From the NCBI GenBank assembly GCA_037577475.1, contig CM075193.1:872501-936500 (forward strand): a stretch of DNA of 64,000 nucleotides, written 5' to 3'. Positions 50,036 through 58,625 of this stretch are shown here, in pieces (position 1 is the first letter of the stretch; each line of letters opens with the position of its first letter). The stretch is from Chaunax sp. Z400 (taxonomy: Eukaryota; Chordata; Actinopteri; Lophiiformes; Chaunacidae). A model generated the notes under the pieces. That model was not told where the DNA came from. It saw nothing but the letters and a program-made list of their open reading frames with translations, and made no database searches. The position numbers were made by a program, and so were the translations under genes.

Positions 50036-53000
50036 CTTCAGGTAGATATTGGGAGACGGTTCAGCGTCTGAGGATCAATCAGTTCTACGGAGCTCCGACG
50101 GCTCTGCGTCTGCTGCTGAAGTACGATGACAGCTGGGTGAAGAAGTACGACCGCTCCTCTCTGAAGACGCTCGGATCAGGTCACATGATCATGTTTAATA
50201 TGTTTAACAAGTCACGTGATCACGATTAATATGCTTTAACAGGCCACATGATCATGTATGTTTTAACATGTCACATGACCATGTTTGATATGTTTTAACA
50301 GAGCCGCATTTTACTGTTGTGACGTGGAGCTAGTTTATATACAGTGTATTTTAGTGGTTCCCAAACTTGCTGTTAGACCCCGCAAAGGGTCACCTGATAA
50401 ATCTGAGGGGTCAAACCAACTTTTCTTGAATGTCTTCCTGAGTAAAGTGCATGTACCACAAAATTATACTAATTCTGTGTGTGTGTGTCTGTGTGTGTGT
50501 GTGTATGTGTGTGTGTGTGTGTGTATGTGTGTGTGTGTGTGTGTGTGTACATGTATAGTGGGAGAGCCTATTAACCATGAGGCTTGGCACTGGTTCCACA
50601 GTGTGGTTGGAGATGGACGGTGTCCCTTGGTGGATACCTGGTGGCAGACAGGTGAGAGACACAACCAACCAACCAACCAACTAATCGACCAATAAACCAA
50701 CCAACAAACAATCCAACCAACCAACTTATCAATCCATAAACAATCTAATCAACAAACCAACCAACCAACTAATCAACCAATATACAATCTAATTAACAAA
50801 CCAACCAACTAATCAACTAATAAACCAACCAACAAACAATCCAGTTAACAAACCAATCAACCAACCAACCAATCAACCAACCAACCAACTAATTAACCAA
50901 CCAACCAACCAACAACCAGACTTTGACTCATCTTCTTCTGGTTTATTTCAGGAGGTTTCCTTGATCAAACAGAACCCAAACGTTCCTTGTCTCTCTTGTT
51001 GTTTGTGGTTCAGACCGTTGATCCGTCTGATTCTCTCTGAACTGAAGCTTTGACTAATTTCAATGATTAGCAGCAGAACATGTGCAGCTGTGCAGAAAAT
51101 GAATTAAGATCAAATCCTCAACACACTTATAGCCCCTCAGCCCCCCAGGAGAAGACAGTCGAGGATCACTGACAGCAGTGACCTAATTCCTCCACAATCA
51201 GTGTGTCTGTTGTTTTTAAATCAGATTGTAAACTCTCTGCCAGCTGCTTCTTTCACTTTAAGGGAGAAAAATCCCGATAAATTAAGAAATTAAAGGAAAC
51301 TAAAGCTGCATGTAGGAGCAGCTTTACTTTTAGGCCCTCTAGTGGCAGCCAGAGGTTATTGTTGTTGGTTCAGTCAAGGTAATTCACTAAAAATGTAAAC
51401 TTCATTGTTTACATGCTTAAAAGTTTTCATGTCTCTCAGTAGAGCTCAGATACTGGTTTGAATGCTTTTATGGATTAAATCCTGAGATATTAGAGAAAAC
51501 ATCTCAGCAATGTCAAGGAAAGTTATCTGGATCTACACCCAGATTAATGGGTTCTTTCCCGACCTATAACCCATCAGTCTACTCGTGGAAGTCTGTTCAG
51601 TACTTTTTGAAACAAACAAACACCACATCAACCAACCAACACATCAATCAACAGTTCACTCAGCAAATCAACCAAGAGTCAAACAAGTCCTAACAAACAA
51701 TTCAACCAACATACCAACCAACCAAAACAACCAACAAACCAACAAAACAAACAAAAACACATAACATTCACATAAACAAACAATTCATGGTGTGTTTAGT
51801 TCAGTCGGTAGAGCGTGCGCCCCATATACTGAGGCTGAGTCCTCTAAGCGGCCCTTTGCTGCATGTCTACACCCTTGCTCTCTTCTTTAAAAACAATTCA
51901 ACAAACCAACCAATCAAACAACCAACCAAACAACAAACAAACAAGCAAACAAACCAAGCGACCAACCAAACAAACAACAAACCAACCAACCAAACAACCA
52001 ACAATTCAAACAACAAACCAACCAAACAAACAAGCAAACAACCAACAAACCAACCAAACAACCAATAATTCAAATAACAAACCAACCAACAAACCAACCA
52101 AACAACCAACAAACCAAGCAAACAAACAACAAAACAACAGGCACTGGTAAAAACATAACCTCTCTGGAGGTGGTAAAAAGCTTCTGGTTGGATAGCTCAG
52201 TCACATAAGGAAGTGTTTTTGTGAAGATGTTTGTGTGACGAACATAAACAGCTGCCCCCAATAAATCATATCCACCCAATACATATATCATTAGTATAAA
52301 ATACGATACACATTCAGATAAATACTACAGAATGACAACATTTATAGACAGCCTGTGGGAGGCACTGTCAACTGGACTCATTTCAACAGTAAAACTTCCA
52401 TGACGTTAATGCACAATCAGGCTGGTCAGTCTGCAGCTGTGGTTAAATATTTATCATCAAATATTTATGGAACAAACCCAGCTGCCCCGGAACGCACCGC
52501 CAATGACACTCCCCTTGTGTTTGATATGAAATGATTTTCATTCTTCTTTTTCTCTCCCTAGAGACCGGTGGAGTCTGTATAGCGCCGCGTCCTGCTGAGG
52601 AAGGAGCTCCCATCATCCCAGCGATGGCGATGAGGCCATTCTTTGGCATCCAGCCAGTGCTAATGGGAGAGAAGGTGACCCGAAAATAGAGATGCCTAAC
52701 CATAAAACATTCAGTGACTGGTTTCCAGTAACCAACTCAGAACTCTTTTAAAGGTCTGACTGGGAGCAATACAGCGACTTCAGGAGTGACATCATTTTAT
52801 TATAACATCATTTCATTCTGGTACCAGTTTACAATTTATATACAGGAACACAAGTTGTTGTGTTGACCGGTCCTGACCCACAAACAGTCTCACCTAAAAA
52901 CCAGATATGACACGTTGGTAGGTGGATTTTACCTTTGGAAGGAACTAGGCTAACTGTTTCCCACTATACATGAGCCATGATATCATCAGACCTGTTCGCT

Positions 53001-56000
53001 TCAGCCTCAGTCTGTTAGCAATAAGTCATGACTGCGGATATGCTAGCCTTACCCTCAGGGTAGTAGTGTGATATCATGGCCTGGGGTCTGTTAGCTTTAG
53101 ATTCAGTATATTAGCATTTTATCATGACCGGGGTCCTCCTAGCTTTAGTCTCAGTCTGTTGGCATGATGTCATGGCCTGTTAGCTTTAGCTTCAGTATGT
53201 TAGCATTATATCATTATCTCTCCAAATCTCATATTCAACCTGGACAGGTTGAGTATATCAGTGTGTTCACACTACTAAGTATGTCTAAATGTTGTATACA
53301 ATAAGTACCCGGATGGCATACTCAAAACGGCGTGTGGAACGATGGACACTTCTCACCCTCAATGGCTGCCATCATGGCTACATAGTGGAAAGTGGAGGGG
53401 CTTTTGAGACGACACTACACTGTTGAAATTCACACACTACGCAAGTAAGTTTACTCACATCACATGCAGTATACTATATGTGAGTATACTAACAGAAGAA
53501 TGCAATTTGGAACACAGCATTATATTGTTGTCGTTGATTGTGAGGTATTTGTACTGAACACATTTGTTTTATGCTATAAATTATATTTTTATAGTGAGTA
53601 CTTTTATTCTGATACTTAGAAACAGTTTGCTAATGATACATTAAAATTTGACCTAAAATATTCAATGCAGGACATGAACAGAACATTTTTACATTGTGGT
53701 ACTGCTACTTTCATGTAGTGAAGTATTTGAATACTAAGTTCACTACTGTTCAAAACACTAAAACTCCTCTGATAATACAGTACTGTTCTCTCTTACGTGC
53801 ATTAGCTTCAAGAACAACCTTAGTGTTATTTTGAATCCAGTAGTTTTCCACATTGAGAATGAGGCCAGAGTTAAATAAACAAATTAAAATTGTCTATTAA
53901 ACATAAGGACTGTGTTCATTAGTGGTCCCAGTGCTGTTTTTGTTGAGAGGATTGGAGTGAAAGTGACCCCAACCTCCTCTGAGGATGAAATGTGAAACCA
54001 AAGGAGGCCTAATCTAATCTAATCTACACCCAGTAACCAGTGATGATTAGAAACCCTCAAGCGTCTGCAGATTACAGTTCTTTAACAGCGCCTGAAAGTC
54101 TGTTAATCAAAGCTAACAGATGCTGTTGTCCCATTTGAATTCAAAGATTAAACTGAGGATGGGGGGTGTCATTCGAAAGCTCGTTTGACCTCCTACATCT
54201 AAAGGTCAAGTGAGGTTAACGAGACAGAGATTGATGGAAGCCTGAAGCCAACTGGACAAGAGTCCACTGGAAACCACTAACCACAACTACAAAAAGATGT
54301 TACTTCACAATCATGGGTTATTTAAATAAAAAATAAAGCTAACAGTGTCAGGGGTTGATGTCATGCTAATAGACTGAGGCTAACGCTAGCAGGTCCCAGG
54401 TCATGATATAAAGCAAGCACACTACGGCTAAAGCCAAAAGGTCCCTGATCATGAGATCATGCTAACAGACTGTCTCTGAAGCTAACAGATCCCGAATGAT
54501 GATATGCTAACATGCTGAGACTAAAGTTAATGTGTCTCAGAGATAAAATGCTAACATAGTGAGGCTAAAGCTAAATGGCTCCAGATCATGATATCATGCT
54601 AAAATACTGAAGCTAAAACTGAAGGGTCCCAGGTCATGATATCATCCTAACAGACTAACTTTTTCTAACATGATCTCACAAAATAATGGAATTAGCTGAT
54701 GAAATGGTCACACACCAATGGAACAGCCCTGGGAGCAAATCTTATCGACATGTAGACTGCAGGGGCTGGGGATCGAACCACCGACCTCCTGTTAAGTGGG
54801 CGACCACTCTACGTTAGCTAACCAGACTTGGCAAAGTTAGCGACTGGGTAAGATTTTGTAACCAATACTATTTCTTAAACTAAATATTTTAAAATTTGAC
54901 AGTTTTTTTATCTACAGTTTATTTCAAACTCTCCACTAAAATGACATCACAGTTTAGAGACAGTCTTGACACATTTAGTTAGCCTGAAGTTGAATGACTA
55001 AATATTTCTAAAACCGAAAAGTTGCTAACAACAGCTACATAGCTTAGCTAATGTCCAGTTTCGGTGTGTATTTTCTTATTGTCCTGTAGTATATGAGTGT
55101 ATTTTTTACTGTCCTGTATGTTTATCAGGGTGAGTGTCTGTCTGGTAACGGCGTCAGCGGAGCGTTGTGTTTGAGCCAGCCGTGGCCTGGGATGGCTCGC
55201 ACTATCTATGGGGACCACCAGAGATTTGTTGACGCGTATTTTAAACCATATCCTGGTCAGTGGAAATAAAACACATCAATCAATCAGTTCAAGATCAGTT
55301 CAGGCTGTGAGCTGAAGTTTTTCTCTGTCAGGTTGTTATTTTACTGGTGATGGAGCCTACCGGTCAGAGGACGGTTACTACCAGATAACAGGCCGAATGG
55401 ATGATGTCATCAATGTCAGTGGCCATCGTCTTGGCACGGCAGAGATAGAGGATGCTCTGGTGAGGCGCCACGAACTCAGAAATAAAAGCTGATAATATAA
55501 CTGATGTTGTGACTTTATTGTACAATGTAGACCATGACCAGAAGGAGGAAATGATGATGTGTGGAGAAAAACAGGACATAAGATGAAATACCAGAAAATA
55601 TCTCAAGTAGTTTTGTGTCTGATGATTGTTGTTTATCCTGATGCTCGCCATTGTGTTGCAGGATGAACACCCAGCTGTTCCAGAAACAGCTGTGATCGGA
55701 TTCCCACATGACATCAAAGGAGAAGGTGAGTGTTAAAACACATACCTGACCTGAACTCCCATGATCCTCTGCTGTGTTTTGTTTCTATGGGTACATCAGA
55801 TCAGATGGCAATTTCAAAATAAAGGTATAAAGCTCAGTGGTGGGGTAGTAAATAAAGGTCTTACTATGGAAAGAAAGAAAATTATTCGATACTATTTTTG
55901 CATAAATTGATCGTTTGGGAAATTATATTTATTTGTCATCACAACAGTGAAGTCAGTTTATTGTGCAGTCAGAATCAGGAAGCTAAGGTTTCATTCCTGA

Positions 56001-57064
56001 CATGCTGCTGCACCCTGCTGGTGTGGTAGTGGACTTACCACACAGGATATTTACTTCAAACAAGCATAACTGATTAAAAGTGAGCTCAGCCTGTAAGACA
56101 TTGGGAAGGGCGTCACACTGCACCTATTGATCAATAAAGCAACTCTGGGCATTAATTAATCAATAGCTCATGATCTGAAGTTTATTTAGGGTTTGTCCAA
56201 CTCCCTTTTGATGGTAAAATGTTGCATAATCTGGGTGCAAAGTAAGGTGCAAGACACAAATGGGTTGTATTTAGTCTCATAAATATTCATAGGTATGTTT
56301 AGAGAATAATGTTATAAAATAATCTGAAGTCCAAATAAATATAAATTCTTAATTTCTGTCTGTCTCACCTTGAATGAAGAGAAGATCAACAGATACATGC
56401 TAACCTAAGCTAGTTGTTTCCCTATGTTTTCAGTCTTTACGCTAAACTAAGTTTGTTTTTCTCATTTCCAGTCTTTATGCTAAGCTAAGCTAACCAGCTG
56501 CTGTCTATAGCTTCATATAGTGAATAGACATGAGGCACATCTAAAACTTCTTTAAGGGCTCCTGTCACCTGACCTCATGTTGAGTCAAAAATAGCCACTC
56601 AAATGCAACCATTATGTCCAATCGTTGTCGTCTTAGTGCCGTTTGCCTTCGTCGTTCTGAAGGAGGAGTTTGCTGATGACCGCTCCACCATTCTCCAACA
56701 GCTCAGAGAACTCGTCGCCACCAAGATCGCCAAATATGCAGTCCCAGATCACTTCCTGGTGAGGCCCCACCCAACGCTGGTTTCTGCTGCAACGCAAATA
56801 TCATACACTTTGAATAACCACTAAAGGTGTTCTGACCTCACCTGTCAGCCAATCAGGACTCAGTTTTCCCTGCTCTTTGTGTTTCAGGTGGTGAAGCGGC
56901 TGCCAAAGACTCGCTCTGGGAAGATCATGCGGCGGATCCTAAGGAAGATTGCCATGGAGACGACCAGAGACCTTGGGGATGTGTCGACTCTTGACGACCC
57001 ATCTGTCGTCAAGGAGATCATTGAGGCCCACAAGCAGTACAGGAAGCAGCAAGTAGAGGCGTAG
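39843..57064 (+). CDS. acss1: Acetyl-CoA synthetase, mitochondrial (acyl-CoA synthetase short-chain family member 1)
   Basis: Fourteen exons: 39843-40152, 41663-41759, 42149-42348, 45187-45362, 45434-45586, 47001-47148, 50042-50179, 50559-50651, 52562-52674, 55129-55255, 55332-55459, 55662-55725, 56637-56758 and 56888-57064. All join in phase with GT-AG borders to 681 codons, close to the human length (689). It ligates acetate to CoA using ATP (via acetyl-AMP) in the mitochondrial matrix. Seen: an arginine-rich N-terminus without acidic residues (1-34), which fits a targeting peptide; the P-loop YTSGSTGKPKG (285-295); DTWWQTETGG (433-442), whose Trp shapes the small acetate pocket; YFTGDGAY (521-528); ITGRMDDVINVSGHR (537-551); and RSGK with catalytic Lys 635, the residue controlled by acetylation and SIRT3 in mammals. 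All key motifs are intact. The exon 7 and 8 acceptors lie directly behind (TG)n runs. Confidence 0.97.
42349..45186. other. acss1 intron 3, no other gene seen
   Basis: 2.8 kb of mostly AT-rich intron. A (GA)n run lies at 44239-44259. No open frame with a recognisable domain on either strand. Introns 1 (40153-41662) and 2 (41760-42148) are likewise unremarkable. Confidence 0.6.
45587..47000. other. acss1 intron 5, no other gene seen
   Basis: Contains a G-rich stretch (GGGGGGTGGGGTGGGGGTGGG, about 45997-46017) able in principle to form a G-quadruplex on the coding strand. A short (GA)n run lies at 46130-46145. Near 46805-46890, CTAAAGGTAG occurs three times. Nothing else was recognised. Confidence 0.5.
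47995..48530 (+). other. GC-rich insertion-like block in acss1 intron 6
   Basis: This segment is markedly more GC-rich than the surrounding intron, with abrupt edges. It contains short overlapping frames (48008-48262 and 48051-48290) without recognised domains, and an AATAAAG near its right end (48506). It looks like an inserted repeat or retroposed piece, not intron sequence that drifted in place. The family was not identified. Confidence 0.4.
49680..49812. mobile_element. Foldback/MITE-like element end in acss1 intron 6
   Basis: A perfect 12-base inverted pair, TCAGTCTGATCC (49720-49731) and GGATCAGACTGA (49757-49768), lies in a segment with repeated GGACCAAA/TTTGGTCC motifs and ends in AGGGCCCTTAG. 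A left partner, CTAAAGGTGCTTTCACAC, lies at 48628-48645 and resembles the inverse of the right end (13 of 18 positions). The whole 48628-49812 may therefore be one 1.2 kb nonautonomous DNA element, or the short segment may stand alone. Confidence 0.45.
49982..50034 (+). repeat. (TG)n directly before acss1 exon 7 acceptor
   Basis: About 26 TG dinucleotides followed only by TTCTTCAG, the acceptor of exon 7 (starts 50042). The repeat occupies the place of the usual polypyrimidine tract. Confidence 0.95.
50475..50551 (+). repeat. (TG)n directly before acss1 exon 8 acceptor
   Basis: An interrupted (TG)n run of about 77 bases. It is followed by ACATGTATAG, the exon 8 acceptor (exon starts 50559). 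No polypyrimidine tract is visible between the repeat and the AG. Confidence 0.95.
50660..50925. repeat. (CCAA)n-type tandem array 1 in acss1 intron 8
   Basis: A degenerate array of ACCAACCAACCA with AACAAACAATC and AATCAACC variants, starting eight bases after the exon 8 donor. A second array of the same type is at 51630-52135 in the same intron. Confidence 0.9.
51630..52135. repeat. (CCAA)n/(CAAA)n tandem array 2 in acss1 intron 8
   Basis: The same degenerate CCAACAAACC-type array, interrupted at about 51787-51895 by a tRNA-derived SINE piece. Open frames across it (Asn/Gln/Thr/Pro-rich) are repeat artefacts. Confidence 0.9.
51787..51895 (+). mobile_element. tRNA-derived SINE fragment
   Basis: AGTTCAGTCGGTAGAGCGTGCGCCCCAT is an A-box-containing tRNA-like head. 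It is followed by GGCTGAGTCCTC and GCGGCCCTTTGCTGCATGTCT, phrases typical of a common fish SINE-like repeat. The B-box segment expected between them (GGTTCGA..C) is missing, so the copy is internally deleted and is not a tRNA gene. Confidence 0.7.
52970..53230 (+). repeat. Left arm of an inverted repeat pair in acss1 intron 9
   Basis: Tandem-like units of about 60 bases built from TGATATCATG, CTGTTAGCTTTAG and CTCAGTCTGTTAGCA. The reverse complement of the same unit type (GCTAACAGACTGAG, GGCTAAAGC, TCATGATATCATGC) forms the segment at 54345-54665. Confidence 0.75.
54345..54665 (-). repeat. Right arm of an inverted repeat pair in acss1 intron 9
   Basis: Units of roughly 60 bases in the opposite orientation to 52970-53230, separated from it by about 1.1 kb. 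Both arms lie inside intron 9 (52675-55128). Confidence 0.75.
54700..54830 (-). mobile_element. tRNA-derived SINE fragment, reverse orientation
   Basis: On the minus strand: GTGGTCGCCCACTTAACAGG, then AGGTCGGTGGTTCGATCCCC (a B-box-like GGTTCGATCC), then GCAGTCTACATGTCG. This matches a fish tRNA-derived SINE head. The A-box side is degraded and the body is cut short near 54705. Confidence 0.7.
56165..56310 (+). repeat. Dispersed repeat family C, copy 3
   Basis: Shares TTGCATAATCTGGGTGCA and AGTAAGGTGCAAGACACAAA with the copies at 13885 and 38815. It lies in acss1 intron 12. Confidence 0.7.
56390..56600 (+). repeat. GCTAAGCTAA-type teleost repeat, copy 1 (acss1 intron 12)
   Basis: Contains CAGTCTTTATGCTAAGCTAA, CCAGCTGCTG and GACATGAGG..CATCTAA, followed by CTCCTGTCACC and TGTTGAGTCAAA. 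The same order is seen at 57340-57610. The phrase set is a repeat I know to be very common in percomorph fish. Confidence 0.75.
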
Positions 57065-57339
57065 GAGGAGGAGAGGAAAAAGGTGTCTCTGCCATTTTAT
57101 AACACAGGGAGGAAGTTGGTGAGGCCAAGCAGGTCCTCAGGTACAGTTAGGATCATCGTTCCTCGGATACACCTGTTCAGAGATGTCAAACATTGGGGTG
57201 CTGAGAAGAAATTTTTTTGGTGATTTCAACCATTTAGACCTCTGTGGTTATCCACAATCTCATGCTGCTGTGTGTCCTCCACGAGACTTTTTATAAAAAT
57301 ACCTGAAAATTAATTAACATGTACCTTTAATCCCAAACT

Positions 57340-57615
57340 ATGCTAACTGTTCCCCTGTTTTTCACTTCTGTGCTAACCTAAGATAGGTGTTTCCTCTTGT
57401 TTCCTGTCATTGTGTTTAGTTAAGCTAGGTGTTTCATCTTTTTGCTCTCTTTTTGCCAAGTTATACAAGATGTTTTTGTTTTCACTTTTATGCTAGGCTA
57501 CGCTAGGAGCTAAGATAAGCTAACAAGCTGCTAGCCTTAGCTTTATATTAAGTGAACAGACATGAGGGCCATCTAAGTCTCCTTTAAGAGCTCCTGTCAC
57601 CACGTGTTGAGTCAA
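57340..57615 (+). repeat. GCTAAGCTAA-type teleost repeat, copy 2 (acss1 3' UTR)
   Basis: A direct copy of the 56390-56600 repeat: GCTAACAAGCTGCTAG, ACATGAGGGCCATCTAAGT, TTTAAGAGCTCCTGTCACC and GTGTTGAGTCAAA. It lies between the acss1 stop codon and the likely poly(A) signal, so it would be part of the mRNA. Confidence 0.75.
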
Positions 57616-58073
57616 ATTTAATTTTATCTATCATTCTTTCATCTGTAGTAGAAACATGTAACATCACATTCCCTCCAGAACATGATGAAGGACGGCAGCC
57701 ATCTTGGATCAACTCTGAAATAACAGAGTGTTTTCAAAACAAATTTCAATGAATGTGAGACAAGAGGAAGTGAGACTTTGGGACTGTGGGGGGGGAATTT
57801 AACATTTGAATTTTTTTTACACTCACTTCTTGGTTCTGAAAAATAAGATTTGATCATTTTATGTTGTTTTCAATTAAAAAAAAATTTCAAATTGAGTCAG
57901 ATTGAGAGTTTTACCACAGAAAATTCTGAATCAAGTTTTAATTCTGACTTCATCTCAGAAGTTGTTTTATTCTCTTCCTGTCCTTTTCTTATACTATTTC
58001 TTAAGAGATTAATATTGTGTAACAGATTTTATAGATTCATAGTTTGGAGCTGAAATCATTGTATCTATGTAGA

Positions 58074-58079
58074 AATAAA
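58074..58079 (+). other. Likely acss1 polyadenylation signal
   Basis: AATAAA about 1.0 kb after the acss1 stop codon. No earlier canonical signal was noticed in 57065-58070. The gap from here to the next start codon (58626) is only about 550 bases and is AT-rich, except for the last 180 bases. Confidence 0.5.
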
Positions 58080-58625
58080 GTTTATTGATAGATGCTGTAT
58101 AAACTCTGCTGTCTGTTTGATTTTAATCTGAATAAAGGTTTATAGTACACAAATAAAAAACTAAAAAAACAGACTATTGAAAATAGTGAAACCTTAAAAT
58201 GCAAGATTGTGTTTATTGTTTTATCATATGTTTAAGTTTTGTTTTATGGTTTCAGTTTCAGAAAAAAAAGATTAATTTATTAAATTCATTCTGATTTTAT
58301 GAATTGAAATAACTTGAATTTTATTACATAAAATAATGATAGTATGTTGCTGACATTTTAATCTTAAATTATTATTATTACATTTAATTAAAGTTTTTTA
58401 TATATATATATAATCATTTTTTTTTAATTTTATTGTTGTGTTTCTATCCTCCTGCCAGGAGGGGGAGACGTTCATTCAATCGTCTTGTCGTAAAATTGCC
58501 GTCAGTGCGTCTTCAAGTGTCGTACGTAAACTGCTCATTAATGGCGGCTCAATAACACAGACTGCTCCGTGCTGTGTGTTTGTTATTAGTTTCTTATCAA
58601 ACTTTATTTGATTGTATTGAATGAA

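Noticed and set aside
51787..51860. Possible tRNA gene
   Set aside because: It has the tRNA-like A box but no B box or cloverleaf. It matches a SINE head.
51863..52150. Asn/Gln/Thr-rich open frame resembling a prion-like protein
   Set aside because: It is the translation of a (CCAA)n/(CAAA)n array inside an acss1 intron.
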